From: Coriaria nepalensis
Lineage: Eukaryota > Streptophyta > Magnoliopsida > Cucurbitales > Coriariaceae
Length of the DNA: 64,000 nt
Assembly (NCBI GenBank): GCA_027186245.1
Contig: CP114486.1
Location: 4,493,501 to 4,557,500, forward strand
Reading direction: 5' to 3'
Below the pieces are notes generated by a model. That model did no database searches, was not told where the DNA came from, and saw nothing but the letters and a program-made list of their open reading frames with translations. Numbering within the stretch: position 1 is the first letter of the stretch; the number at the start of each line of letters is the position of its first letter. Position numbers and translations under genes: made by a program. Below are positions 12,471-25,400 of the stretch, piece after piece.

Positions 12471-12883
12471 TGTTGATGTCAAAATTCGCCATATTCATTG
12501 AGTCATCCCTGCATAGTGAAGCAAGGGAAGGTAAGGATGTGAGCATTCAAGCATGTCCCTTAGGGGTCTTATAGAGGGGTATTTATAGAGTTCAACTGAT
12601 ATAGTCTTCTTAAGGTGGAACTTTTGATTTGATAGAATCCATGAAGATCTCCCTTGATTTGATAGGATATGCAAGTATTTCCCTTGATTTGGGGGCAGAT
12701 TTCTAATGTTCGTAAGTAATGGGTCAAACATTCTCTCGCAAGACGACCCTTGGCCCATCATGTTTCGAGCTCCATAGCCGACGTCCCCAGCGACACTTAT
12801 GGGACGATGAGTGCTGGACCTTATAGGCGATATCAGATCTCACTTTTGGGGTCATAAGCTAATTTGATCGGGGTATGGACTCA
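12471..12883 (-). repeat. 3' LTR of the gypsy element (about 413 bp)
   Basis: Aligns with 18413-18903 through many blocks: the TGTTGATGYCAAA start, a GAGCATTC-AGCATG block, TTTGATTTGATA, TCTCGYRAGACGAC and CATYATGTTTCGAGC. It lacks about 75 bp present near the start of the other copy. The right boundary is approximate. Confidence 0.82.
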
Positions 12884-13164
12884 AGTCCTCATTGTAATGG
12901 CATTTTGTAAATATTGTTGAAGGGGTACTTTTTAGTCCACCAATTAGCTCTTAGGCACAAGTTGATATTGCACATTGTGACATAAATCTTAACTTGTGTC
13001 CTTGCAAGTTGATAGCTAGAATTCATCGAACTGGAATTTTCTCATCGGTTGATGATCTTCGGACATAAATACTTACATTAGTCTTACATTCCAAACTTTT
13101 GGTCTAGCCCAGTAAAGACAATTCACTTTCTCTCTGCAAACTATAGGAACAATACAATAAGGAA

Positions 13165-13195
<31 letters not shown>

Positions 13196-13809
13196 ATAAT
13201 GCAGATTCATCTTTTTATTTTATTTATTATTGTTAAATTTTTTTAATGTTGCTTGGCAGGTTTAGCAATCATTGGCCTAAGTATTTGACCATGTTTTTTA
13301 TTTGTTGGGTGGTTTGTCAACTTTATTTTAACTTTGTTTTATTGTTTCGTCATGGATCCCCCTCAACCTATAAGTGAATCTTCTTCCTTAGACTCGATCC
13401 TTCATTCTCTCATCATCCTGTTGGTTTTGGGCACTTCTCTAGTTACTTTCTTTCCTTCTTTTCCGACTTCGGATTGCATGGATTGACTATAATGTTTAAT
13501 CTCTTAGGTGTGAACTTAAGTGTGGGTGAAGAGCCCATGGCAGATGAAGGGTCCTTAGCAGATTAATTAGTTTACTTAATATTAGGTTCTTATTTGTGGT
13601 CGATACATGATTGAAGAAAAATTCATGTGGGTCTATTAGGATCGAGATTATCTTATAGAGGGTTGAAGTAGACTCTTTGCCTTTTTTATTATTTTTAAAA
13701 AAGTCGAGACATATACATTAAAGAGTCCTAGGCCTCATCTTAGTGTCACTTGTTTTGCATTCATTATTTTCTTTGTTACTCAGTTTTGGTGGAGTCTTAT
13801 GAAAAGTAA

Positions 13810-14590
13810 AGGCATCCTTTTTTTTAGGGTGCCTTAGCATGCTGATGTCTTTTTCTTTTTTGCACCTTAGCGTTCCAATGTGTCTTTTAGGGTGCCTCAG
13901 CATGCTGAAGCCTTTTTCTTTTGTGTGCCTTGACATGCTGAGGCATCTTTTGGGGGTGCCTCATTATAGTGAGATATTTTTCCTTTTGCGCCTAGGTGTG
14001 CTGAGACATCTTTTAGAATGCTTTATTATGGTGGGATCTTTTTCTTTTATGCCTCAGCGTGCTGAGGCATCTTTTAGGCTGCCTTATTCTGGTGAGGTCT
14101 TTTTTTTATGCTTTGGCATGTCAAGGCGTCTTTTGGAGTGCATCATCATAATGAAGTCTTGTTTCAATTTTGTGTTTCAGCGTGTTGAGGCATTTTTTGG
14201 GGTGCCTCATCATAGTCAGATATTTTTTTCATTTTATGCCTCAGCATGTTGAGGTATCTTTTGGGGGTACCTCATCGTGGTAAGGCATTTTTCTCAATTT
14301 GCGCCTTGACGCGTCGATACGTCTTTTGGGGCGCCTCATCATCATAAGGTCTTTTTCTATTTTGCGCCTCATTGTGCCAAAATGTCTTCTAGAAAGCCTC
14401 GTCAGGGTGAGATCCATTTTGCACCTCAGTGTTCCGAGGTATTTTATGCAGTGCCTCATCATGGGGAGGTTTTTTTTTCAAGTTTTTGCCTCGGAGTGTC
14501 GAGACGTCTTTTAGGGCGCCTCAACATGGCGAAGTCTTTTTTTTTCCACTTCGCATGTCGAGGCGTCTTTTGGTGCTTACCTATTGCTGA
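13810..14590. repeat. Minisatellite, ~62-bp unit, about 12-13 copies, palindrome-rich
   Basis: A CTTTTRGGGTGCCTCA block recurs about every 61-66 bp (near 13823, 13885, 13945, 14008, 14069, 14129, 14192, 14255, 14321, 14383, 14440, 14505, 14565). Each unit carries a dyad of the form GCCTCAGC-N2-GCTGAGGC (clearest at 14051-14068, with perfect 8-bp arms) and a second weaker dyad of type GCCTCATCATGGTGAGG. The array lies between the integrase and the 3' LTR of the gypsy element. Reading frames open on both strands here reflect the repeat, not genes. Confidence 0.88.
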
Positions 14591-15259
14591 GGACTGATCA
14601 TGCCTCTTCAGCTTTATTCTTCCTAGTTGACTACATTGAGGGTTTTGCCTATATACATGGATTTCTTTTCATGTCTCTGTTTTTGAGATCTTTCTGACCA
14701 CTATTCATGAGGCTCGACTAAGCTCCTCATCTTTGGCTTGAGCTCTTTTATGGCATTATATAACCTTCTTGGTCTTTTTGACTCGGTCTTTTTCAACTCG
14801 GTTGCTTTTAATGAGGATATTCCTCTTTTTGTTATGGCTATACGGGCTTCATTCTTATGTAAGTTTATTTTTTTATATGCAAAATTTTTGCGAAGTGAAT
14901 ATTTATTTTTATGACGTTACATATAGGAAACGAAGGAAAACGTATTAAGTTTTTTTTGAAGAAGGTACTGAAAAATAGTTTGTTGACTAAAGTAAGAACT
15001 AATCATAAAAACTAAACTAATGCAAAAATCGTCGATGGAGAAGAGGGAGTCTTATGGTAGTTTGTAGAAAACCTTCAAATTCTTCGCATTCCATGGGTAT
15101 TCCAACATTTTTCCTTCGACATTTCAGGGCAAATAGGTCGATGGTCTCACTTTTGAGGTAACCTTAGAGGGTCCCTCCCAATTTTCTCATAACATTCCTA
15201 TGTCCGATATAATCTTCTTTAGCATTAGATCTTCGACATTTATTGGCTTAGCTTTCACT

Positions 15260-18200
15260 TGCTTACTAGAGTACCTTTTTGACTCGTCGTTTAAGGGCAA
15301 CCTCTTTAATACTAGCTTCATCTCTTGACTCTTTGAGGAAGTCCAACGCCTCAGCCATAGCTTGAGTATTTCTTCCTTCGTCAGCCATATTTCTCTTATA
15401 AGATGGTCTTACCTCAGTGGGAACCATGTCATCGGCTCCGTACGTCAAGCTGAAGGGTGTTTCCTCTATCGCTGATTGGGGAGTAGTACGAATCGTCTAG
15501 AGTACCCCCGTGATTTCGATTTCCCAATGTCCTTTAGCACCGTCAAACTTTTTCTTCATGAGCTTTTTATGACATTATTTGCTGCTTTTACTTGGCCATT
15601 TACCTATGGGTGTCAAAGAGGAGATTAGGTGCCTTAATCCTAGATTCGAGCAAAACTCTCTGAACTTTGCATTATCGAATTGCTTCTCATTGTATGTGAT
15701 TAAGAACTTGGGTATCTGAATCGGCATATTATGTTCTTCTTGATAAATTTCATGGTATGACGCTATATTATCTTGATAGAGCCTCGACATCAATCCATTT
15801 CGTAAAATGGTCGATTGCCAAAATCACGTACTTCCTTTGCCTTAACACCACCTTGGTCATAAGCCCAATTAGGTTAATCCCCCACTTGAAGAATAGCCAC
15901 GGGCTTCCTACAAATGTAAGAAGAATAAAATGCTTCCTATGAATATCCATTTGGACTTGGCATTAGGCGCATAGCTCACATAACTTGTGGGTGTCATTCT
16001 TCATAGTGAGCGAAAAATAGCCTTGGAGCAGAGCTTTCCTTGCTCGGTTCTTAGGACCTGAGTGGTTCCCACAGATGCCCTCGTGTATTTCCCGCAAGAC
16101 AGAATACCTCATCATCATCTGGGCATCTCAGTAATAGTATTGAATCGCCTCACTAATACAACACGTCTCCTATCATTACAAACTTCGCTACCCAGTGTCT
16201 AATTTACGCACCCCATTTGTTAGGGGGCAAGTCTCCTCCGAGCAAGTAGCTTCTAATTGAGGGGTCATCCACCATTGTTGTTCGATCTGTAAAACTTGCT
16301 CCATGGTGGCGCTTAGTTTTTTTTAGGTATTTTATCTTAGCCTGTAGCAGTAGTTTCGCGATTAGTGTAGTGGCTAATCATGTAAAAGCGTCAACTTTGG
16401 CGTTCTTTTCTCTTGGGGTATGCATGATCTCATGTCTTCTAAATTTTTCCTAGATGGCTTCGGCTTTCCCTAAGTACGCCACCATTGCTTTCAACCTTAT
16501 CTGGTAGTCTCCCTTTACTGCTGATACAATTACTTATGAATCGTTCATGATCTGTATCCTCTATACTCTGATTGCTCTTACCAAACGCAACACTAACAAG
16601 ATGGCTTCATCATCAGCTTCATCATTGTTTGAGACCCTGAAGCTGAAGCGTAATGCACATTCTACTTTTGACCCTTCTTATGAGGTTAAGATTAGTCTGA
16701 CCCCATATCCTTCCTTATTTGTTATGCCGTCAACTTGGAGCATCCAAAATAGTTTTTAGAGCATAGAAGAGGACGAGGGTGTTGCATCCTTCACTCTGGT
16801 CATAGCCTTTGGTTGGTTGGTTGCTTAGCTCCGAGCTAGTAAACTCGGATATAAAATATTTTAAAAGCGTAAGCCTTTATGATCGTGCGAGGTTTTATAA
16901 TGGATGTTAAATTCATCCAGCTCTAATAACTACTAGAGGAGTCTCCCAAACGTATTCGAATTCTGAACAATGTTCTTTAACGGTAGGTCTGTTCGCACCT
17001 CTATGCGGTGTGCTTAAAAATAGGGCTGGAGTTTGTGAGCATCGACAACCAGTGCCAAGACTACCTTTTCCACCTTTAGATACCTACTTTTAGGTGCGTT
17101 CATCACTTTGGTAATGTAATACACATGTACTTGCTTCTTTCTTTCATTTTGTACTAGCACTGAGCTAATCGCCACACCTGACACAATAAGGTAATTAGTT
17201 AACTCTTCTCCTAAGATAGGTTTGGTTTAACTTGGTACATCGGCTAAATACTTCTTTAGCTGCTTGAATAGCGGGTCACATTGCTCAGTTCACCTCTGGT
17301 TTCCTTCACTCATTAGCACTTTGAAGAATGTGAGATATTTGTCCGATGATCGGCTTATGAAGTGTCTCAATATCGTAATTCTCCTTGTTAAGCTAAGCCT
17401 TAGGGCTCTTTTTTGTTTTTTTGGCTCTTTCAAGTTCAGGATCGCTTGAACCATTTCTGGATCGGCTTAGATGCCCCAATGATGCACTATGTACCCTAAG
17501 AATTTTCTAGACGACACCTCGAAAGCGCACTTTTCAAGGTTTAGCTTCATCTCAAAATGATGCATTATTTCAAAAGCCTTCTTCAAGTGAGAGCTATGAT
17601 CAACACTTTCGACACTTTTTATGAGGATGTCATCAACATAAACCTCCATCATCTTTCTGATCTCTTACTTGAACATTCCATTCACTAGTTGTTGGAAAGT
17701 TACTCTTGCATTTTTCAACCCGAATGGCATCACCCAGTAGCAATATAGCCTTGGTTTATCATGAAAGATGTCTTCTCTTGGCTATGCTATCATCACTTCA
17801 CCTTATTGTATCCAAAATAGGTGTCCATGAAACTAAATAGTTGGTGGCCTACGGTATCATCTACCATCTGATCTATACTCGGGAGGGATAGTTTTCCTTA
17901 AAGTACGCCTTATTTAGGTCCCTAAAATTGATGCACATCCTCTACTTTTCGATGGATTTTTTCACCATTACCACATTGCGCGAGCCATTCGGGATACTTA
18001 AACCTCTCTGATTGCTCTTATGCCAAGTAGCATGTCGACTTCTTCGGCCACTGCTTTCATTTCCTCATTGAATGTTCTCATATTCTGCCTGATAGGTCTA
18101 GTTTCAAATGCCATGCCCAGCTTCTGGATGATTACTTCTTCGGCTACCCCTTAGAGGTCTTTGGAGCTCCACACGAGAATACATCCAAGTTCTCCTTCAA

Positions 18201-18300
18201 GCAATCGCTGAGCGCTTGCCTTTCTTCATCTCGCAATTGTCCTCCAAGCTTCAAGATTTTCTTGTGCTCAAATCGAGCTCTATTAGTGCTTTGATGGGGT
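15260..18300 (-). pseudogene. Gypsy pol remnant (RT, RNase H, integrase)
   Basis: RT: 17467-17652 carries VYVDDILIKS, with the active site YVDD at 17629-17640, followed by MKLNLEKCAFEV and KFLGYIVHHWGI, classic gypsy RT text. Further 5', 18130-18250 matches the RT entry region (LKENLDVF). Integrase: 15768-15950 carries WGINLIG and AIDHFTKWIDVEAL; 15575-15793 carries KQFDNAKFREFCSNLGLRH; 15266-15448 matches the integrase C-terminal tail. Both visible catalytic Asp positions are lost: WGIDxxG reads WGINLIG and the SDNG-type motif reads TYNE. Stops and frameshifts separate the blocks. The element is dead. Confidence 0.85.
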
Positions 18301-18391
18301 GATGGCCCCGCCTTGTATTCTTTGTCTTTTGTAGTCTTGTCCTAGTACGAATTACTCAAGTGAACTTTTGATCTCGAAGGGAAATTGGCAT

Positions 18392-18412
18392 TTCCCACGG
18401 TCGACGCCAAAC
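18392..18412 (-). other. Gypsy primer-binding-site block
   Basis: On the minus strand, immediately downstream of the 5' LTR, the sequence contains TTTGGCGTCGACCGTGGGAA. Many plant gypsy elements carry TTGGCGCCGTCTGTGGGAA at this place. The match fixes LTR edge and orientation. Confidence 0.75.
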
Positions 18413-18903
18413 TGTTGATGCCAAATTCGCCCCAATAATATGTTTATTGAGTTGCACCTGCACAATAAAGAAAACACGAAGGGAATGTAGAGGTTACTAT
18501 CTACGAACCCCTTCTAATGCTATAGTAACGTATTCAAGATAATCAATAATTGAATTATGAGCATTCGAACATGTACCTTAGGTGTCTCATAGAATAAGTA
18601 TTTATAAGGTTAACTTGATAGAGTTTTCTTAAAGTAAAACTCTTGATTTGATAAAATTTGGGAAAATCTCTCTTGATCTAATAAGGTCCGTGAAATTCTC
18701 CCTTAAGTTGAGGATAGATTTATGATATCGTAGGTAATATGTCAGACTCTTTCTCGTGAGACGACACTAAACTCATTATGTTTCGAGCCTTTTAGACAAT
18801 ACTCCTCCTAGCAACCCTATGCTGCTGAGTGTTAAGTGTTATAAGTAATAAATTCGATTTTACTTTTGAGCTCATAAATCATTCTAATCAAAATATTTAC
18901 TGA
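18413..18903 (-). repeat. 5' LTR of the gypsy element (about 491 bp)
   Basis: Longer, diverged partner of 12471-12883. The start at 18413 is well fixed by the adjoining primer-site block; the right boundary is approximate. Confidence 0.82.
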
Positions 18904-19698
18904 AATAATCTAACTCGGGGTACATAATATTTAATTAAAAAGAGAGACTGGTAGGTTTGAGACTAAGGGAATATGTCTCGTAACTGAATAGGCTTATTAC
19001 GGCACAACAGCTAGTTGCAGTCAGATGTAGGAGTGAAGTGTGATGAGAGCAAATGCATACTCTTCATTTTGGGTAAGACCCGTAGAATCTAAGGCCGAGC
19101 CTATGGAAAAAAATTGAATGACACTCGACGTGGTCTACGAGGCCAGTCTTAGAAGGGTCTTAAACGAAGTAAACATTGATTGGGCCCAAGAGATCCAGAG
19201 TCCACATAGAGAGGAGCAGTTCGTCCCGACCAAAGTGTTTGAATTTCCCGAAACAGAGGGCAGAGAAAACGCCATGTTCTGCTTTGTCCGCTCTATGATG
19301 GAAACTCTTCAAACACTGCAAACATCAAACTTCCCATGCTACGCCTCCCATCCTTTTGCTTTGCTTCATTGCTTCCTTTAAATTAAGCGTCGTTGAAATA
19401 AAAGAAAAAGAGAAAAAAGAAAGAAAGCTTCACTTCTACATCTCTGCAAGTTAGCTAGTCACTTTCCCCTTTCTCATCCTCATATTTACATAACAGTTGG
19501 CTTCTTCTCCTTCTCTCTTTCCCTAAATTCACACCAACTCCTTTCGCTTTCACCATCTCCTACCTCCTTCTGCTTCTGATTCAACTTCTTTTTCCTCGGG
19601 TTTTCAAATCTAGATCTGAAACCTGAGCTCATACTTGTTGCTTTCTTCCTCCTCCTTTGATTTGTGATGGAATAATACGAGATTCGCATTTCCGACCT
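18904..19698. other. Intergenic and 5' region of the RING gene
   Basis: Between the gypsy 5' LTR and the RING gene. Pyrimidine-rich sequence from about 19430 (repeated CTTCTCC and CTCCTCC) is probably the 5' UTR. The 87-codon frame at 19118-19381 has no family resemblance and is not called. Confidence 0.5.
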
Positions 19699-21941
19699 AT
19701 GGGATCGACTGGAAGCAAACCTTCGACCGCTACGTCGTCGTCGTCTTCTTCTTCTTCTTCTCTGAGGATTCGACACAAAGGCCGTCGGATTTTCCAGTCC
19801 TCCTGCCTCGCTTGTTCTTCTAGATCTCATGATAGTGACAATGACGGCGACCAGGTACCGTAGTCCATTTCGTTACGAATTTTCATTTTGGGTTTTCGTT
19901 TTTTACCTCCTTTGTGGATTAACAAGTGATGAGACATTCACATTTTCAAAAGCTCTTTCTTTTTATTTTTAGTGTGAACACCTTGATAAAAGTGCTCCAT
20001 CTTTATTCTGGTTCTGTTTACTATATAGAGTGATGTTAATCGGTATTGTGACTGGTTGGTTAAAATCGCTCTTCCAGGTTTGTAGTAACCAGAACAAAGA
20101 GAGCGAAGCTTATGCTCCATCTGCAAATCAGACTGGAACAGAGACAGATCAGACGAAGATTGATAATTACAGAGGGGTCAAACTTGACCACCAATCTGTA
20201 GAAATCCCATCTTTGTCTTCCAACATTCACCTCAATGAATGGGATCGAGCAAGGGTCCCTAATTCTTCTTCCACCCAAACTGGTTCTAGCTCAGCTCAAG
20301 ATTCCTCCACTCAATCTTTGAACCCTTCAAGCAATTTTCTTTCCCGCTTTAGTTTTATTCCTGGTAATGTAAGCTTTAGATTAAGTAGAGCTACCAGTTT
20401 AGGATCTTCAAGGTCTTTTCCAGTCTCTTCAACAAGCCCCACCTCAATGTTAAACAATGAAGATGAACTTCATTCACATAGACAACCTTCTACTAGTGTT
20501 CTTCCTATAGATGAAGCTCTGCCTTCTTCAAATCATTATGGTGGTACTAGTGCTAGTTTTTCTAACATGGCTAGAGAGTGTGATAATAATAATATAAGAG
20601 TAGGGTCCGATGTAAATTTATACCCTCCAAGAATCAATGCAGAAAGCAATGAGACTAGATTACCTGATAGGCGGATTGGTGATAGAGAACCAGTTGAACG
20701 GATTGTCCGTTTTAGCCGGACATTAAGTGTAGGGAGGCTCCGAGATAGAGTACTTCGTAGATCCTCGTTATCTGACTTTACATTCTGTCCTTTACAACAA
20801 GAGAGCGAAGAGAGAGAAGGTGGGAGTCAGATTGATCAGACAAGAGTAGTAGTAGCACCAGAAGAAAATAATAATACTAGTCATAGTAATACTATGACCT
20901 CTCCAACTAGATTGGTTTATCCTCCTCCTAGCCTGTCAAACTCCTTGTTTGGCATTCAAGATTATGAGGGGGAAACTAACCAGCCGAGAGAAGCTAGATA
21001 CCAGGATCTTCATGAGCATAGGTCAAATTTTCTTGAACGAAGAAGAAGGATTAGGTCTCAGGTTTGTAAAAATTTCCAACTTGGAATTCTTGAAAATTCT
21101 GTTCTTCTATGCCTGAATTTTGCTTATATGTTATTCAGGTTCGTGCACTTCAGAGACTGGGAAGTCGATTCGAGAACCTATCTGGGCATGAGAGATCATG
21201 CATATTATCTGGTCAACATAGAACAGGTCGTTGTACATGTCGAATTAATACCCGAGATGATAACATAAATGATAATAATGGTGCTAGGGCCAGTATATCA
21301 AGAATCGTGATGTTAGCAGAAGCTTTATTTGAGGTAGAATTTGTATGTTTTTACCTTTTGAGATGACCCTTTTCTGTTTTCTTTTGTTATCTTGTCTTTG
21401 TTTATGCAATTTAAATACTTTTTCTACGTATTTAATTAGGTTCTGGATGAAATTCACCAGCAATCTGCGGTTCTAACTGCTCGACCGTCCATTTCTTCGA
21501 TTGGGTCCCTTCCTGCACCTACTGAAGCTGTGGAATCCTTGCCTGTCAAATTATACTCCAAGTTAAAGAAACACGAGACTGATGAAATCCCACAGTAAGT
21601 TGTTTGTGAAACATGGCTCTTATGTGACTACGGCCTTTTCAACCCGACTAAATCTGTGTAACGTCTTTTTATTCGGCAGATGTTATATTTGCCTAGTAGA
21701 GTATGAAGAAGGAGACGACATGAGAATACTTCCTTGCCACCATGAATTTCACAGAACATGCGTAGATAAGTGGCTGAAAGAGATTCACAGGTTTGGATCT
21801 TGTGTTTTCTATATCTCTAAAGAGTTGGAGGCTGTTGATCAGTTTAATGCCTGAGCTAATATTTTGCTCCTCATTCGCAGGGTTTGTCCACTTTGCCGGA
21901 GGGATATATGCCGGTCCGAGCCGCTGTCTGTTGAGAACTAG
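19699..21941 (+). CDS. RING-H2 E3 ubiquitin ligase (JUL1-like group)
   Basis: Six exons join in frame: 19699-19854, 20078-21061, 21139-21333, 21440-21594, 21680-21790, 21881-21941, giving 553 residues. The C-terminal RING-H2 domain (about residues 498-539) shows C-x2-C-x14-C-x1-H-x2-H-x2-C-x10-C-x2-C, complete for binding two zinc ions and recruiting an E2. The N-terminus is a Ser run (TCG/TCT/TCC triplets, 19735-19770) and begins MGSTGSKP, where Gly2 could be myristoylated (inference). The long middle (residues ~53-380) is polar and low in structure. The [13 protein letters not shown] and [13 protein letters not shown] stretches resemble the Arabidopsis group that includes JUL1; that subgroup call is from memory. 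The substrate is unknown. Confidence 0.9.
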
Positions 21942-22499
21942 TTTGAGCTTTCTTTTTATAAAATCAAGTCTTGTTGTTGCCTTTTTCGACTCTCATAGAA
22001 GATGGTTTTCTACTTTTCTTCTTGTATTTCTCTTCAATTTAACCACTGCACTGCACAATGAGACGTACAACGAACCCAGCAAGAATACTCAAGGGGAGAG
22101 AGAGAGAGAGTCGTAGGAAACGTTGGTATTTTTGTATTCATATCATTTGGTTGAATTTTTGATTGAATGGAATTTCTTCCTTTCTTCTTTAACTAGTTCA
22201 ATGGCTTTGCATTTTGCCAAATGAAAAATTAGGCTCGCTTGTTTATCAAGTTACAGTAATAGTGGAAATTTGATTTTACACTAAAAATAGAAAATATGTA
22301 GAAAATAAAAAATTAGGCATTTTGGATTAAAAATCAGATAAATAAATAAAGAAAATCTGAAAACCGAAGAGGAAAAGTTCAGCTTTGATCGGGGAGTGGT
22401 GTGTGTGGTGGAGATCGAGGGAGCGTGAAATGTAAGCTTAAAGGCCCATTGTAGAAGAAGAAGAAGAAGAAGAGGAAGATCGAGAGAGAGAGAGAGAGA
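21942..22499. other. 3' UTR of RING gene and 5' UTR of BAM8-like gene
   Basis: Holds a GAGAGA tract at 22095-22111, and GAA and GAGA runs (22455-22499) ending right at the start codon of the next gene, probably in its 5' UTR. The two genes are head to tail with about 560 bp between stop and start. Confidence 0.55.
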
Positions 22500-25400
22500 A
22501 TGAATAACAGCATAGACGACGATACCTTCGAAGCTCATCTTGATCCACAAAACAGTCACTACTTAGCTCACTCAATTCAACCACAGTCTCAGCCCCAGAC
22601 CCGTCGTCCTCGTGGATTTGCCGCCACCGCGGCTGCCGCTGCGGCTGGAATGGGCGCAAATGACGGTGCCGCGGGAGGTACGACCGGAGCTAAAGGAAAG
22701 AGGGAGAGAGAGAAAGAGAAAGAGCGTACGAAACTTCGAGAACGCCATCGCCGAGCTATTACAAGCAGGATGCTAGCTGGACTCCGTCAATACGGTAATT
22801 TCCCTCTCCCAGCTCGCGCCGATATGAACGATGTGCTTGCCGCGCTTGCTAGGGAGGCTGGCTGGATTGTTGAGGCGGATGGAACCACGTACCGACAGTC
22901 TCCTCCTCCTCCTCCTCCTCCTTCTCAGTCTCAACCGGTTCGTTTCTCAATTCTTGCTTGATTTTTTTGACTGGACTTAAACTAGTTGGAGATCTAGATA
23001 TTTTACCTATGGAAAAACTAGCTCATTATTTTTCATTTTTATGAAAACTAGCTGATTCGTTTCCCTGTTTGTGGTGCTGTATAATGCTCTGTTTAAATGA
23101 TTTTACAGGCAGCATTTCCTGTTAGGTCAGTAGAAAGCCCGCTCTCTTCTGGTTCTTTGAAGAGCTGTTCCATGAAAGCAACACTAGATTGTCAGGCATC
23201 TGTTCTCAGAATTGACGAGACCTTGTCTCCAGCTTCTTTTGATTCGGTTGTAATCGCAGAGAGAGAAGTGAAAAATGATAAGTATCCCAGCCCCATCAAC
23301 TCAGCTGACTGCTTAGAAGCTGATCAGGTAATTCTTACCAAGTACTATAGCTAATGTTAAGTCCTTGTACAGCAGTCCTCCGAAACTAATATAAGCAAGT
23401 TCATTTTTCTCGGCTGATAGTCCTGATTTATTTAAGGCTTTATAACATGAAAAATGTGTTAATATGGTTGTTTGGCGCAGCTTTTACAGGATCTTCGCCC
23501 TGGAGAGATCATAGGCACTCCATATATCCCTGTTTATGTAACACTTGCAGTACGTTTTTAGTTATTTACTTCAATTAATCTATTGTAGTGGTTCAAATTT
23601 TAGAGCAAGGGCGGTCTAAGATTTGCATCTGTTTCTACTAAATAGAGGCTTCTGTGTCAGGCTAGTTTTATAAATAACTACTGCCAGTTGGTCGATCCGG
23701 AGGGCATCAGAGAGGAGTTAAGTCATTTGCAGTCATTGAATGTGGATGGTGTAGTTGTGGATTGTTGGTGGGGTATAGTTGAAGGTTGGAGCCCCCAGAA
23801 GTATGTATGGTCAGGATATAGGGAGCTTTTCAACATCATACGAGAGTTCAAGCTGAAACTGCAGGTAGCTTTCCCAGACCTTAATTAATCTTTGTATGTG
23901 GTTTCCTGTGTGTTTGTGCAAAGTTGTGATTATATTTATATTAGTAGCGTTGGTCTGTGAGTATCATTCTCATTGTTGAGTCATCTTCAAACTGTTTTCC
24001 TCAAGGTTGTGATGGCATTTCATGTGTGTGGTGGAATTCAATCTGGGGATGCACTGATAAGCCTCCCACAATGGGTTTTGGATATAGGAAGAGAAAACCG
24101 GGATATATTCTTCACCGACCGGGAAGGAAGAAGGAATGATGAATGTTTATCTTGGGGTATTGACAAAGAACGAGTTCTAAAAGGAAGAACTGGCATTGAG
24201 GTAAGCTATCTTCATGTTTAACTGTAACCGTTGTGAATCTGTGTACTTTGTCTTAGCTGTAAATTCAGTAGGATACCGGATTTTGATCTTTTATTGTAAA
24301 TTTGAAGCATGTTAACTTTGATAAATATTTTGACTTGGCAGCCAAAGCAATTTCTTGTTAAAACTCTGATAGGCCTTCTCAGTTTTCTGTAATAATGACA
24401 TTCTCATATATAAATGCAGGTCTATTTTGACTTTATGAGAAGCTTTCGGAGTGAGTTTGATGACCTATTTTCGGCGGGTCTTGTGTCTGCTGTAGAAATA
24501 GGGCTTGGAGCAGCTGGAGAACTAAAGTATCCATCTTTCCCAGAAAGGATGGGATGGAGATTTCCTGGCATCGGTGAGTTTCAGGTATCTGATGAGGCTT
24601 AGACCTTTGATTATAGATATCTCCTTTCTGGATTTATTGCAAGTCCATATGCTAATGTCAAATGTTGTGAAGAATTATCAGGATAGGCAGACATATTACT
24701 AAATATTCTCGCCGTCGTGGACAAAAATGAATTCTTTGATATATATGATCACTGATTATATAGCGCCTTTCACTAACTATGCTTACTTATATTCAGTGCT
24801 ATGATAAGTATCTACAACAAAGTCTACGCAAGGCAGCCAAATCTCGTGGTCACCCATTCTGGGCTAGGGGACCTGACAATGCCGGTCAATACAATTCTAG
24901 GCCACAAGAATCCGGGTTCTTCTGTGAAAGAGGTGATTATGACAGCTATTACGGGCGTTTTTTCCTGAATTGGTATGCCCAATCACTGATATCCCATGCT
25001 GATAATGTTTTATCTCTTGCTAACCTGGCTTTTGAGGATACTAAATTAATTGTCAAGGTATGTATGATCTAATCTATCAAGCTTTCCTTAAATCTTTTAA
25101 CAGATTCCTCTAAGGACCAATTAGTAGATTGATGAAATTTATAAACAGGTCCCAGCTGTTTATTGGTGGTACAAGACTTCCAGTCATGCAGCAGAGCTTA
25201 CTGCTGGATTCTATAACCCTACAAACCAGGATGGTTATTCCCCAGTTTTTGAGGTTCTCAAGAAACATTCAGTCACAGTGAAGCTTGTCTGCCCGGGTTT
25301 AGACATTGTTCGTCCGGTAAATGATGAAGCATTAGCTGATCCAGAAGGATTGTGTTGGCAGGTAAAGAAACCCTTCAATATCTCAAATTCCAAAATAAAG

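Larger units (their letters stand above)
12471..18903 (-). mobile_element. Degenerate Ty3/gypsy LTR retrotransposon
   Basis: Bounded by diverged LTRs (12471-12883 and 18413-18903). The minus-strand order is reverse transcriptase (about 18250-17460), RNase H region, integrase (about 16000-15260), a long non-coding 3' region holding a minisatellite, then the 3' LTR. RT before integrase is the gypsy order. A primer-site block typical of gypsy elements adjoins the right LTR. RT begins within about 200 bp of the 5' LTR, so gag and protease are missing. No clear target duplication was found. Confidence 0.88.

Noticed and set aside
13839..14597. Several ORFs of 70-137 codons on both strands
   Set aside because: They run through the 62-bp minisatellite; frame openness is a by-product of the repeat unit.
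19118..19381. 87-codon ORF before the RING gene
   Set aside because: No motif or family resemblance, no splice context; spacer next to the gypsy LTR.
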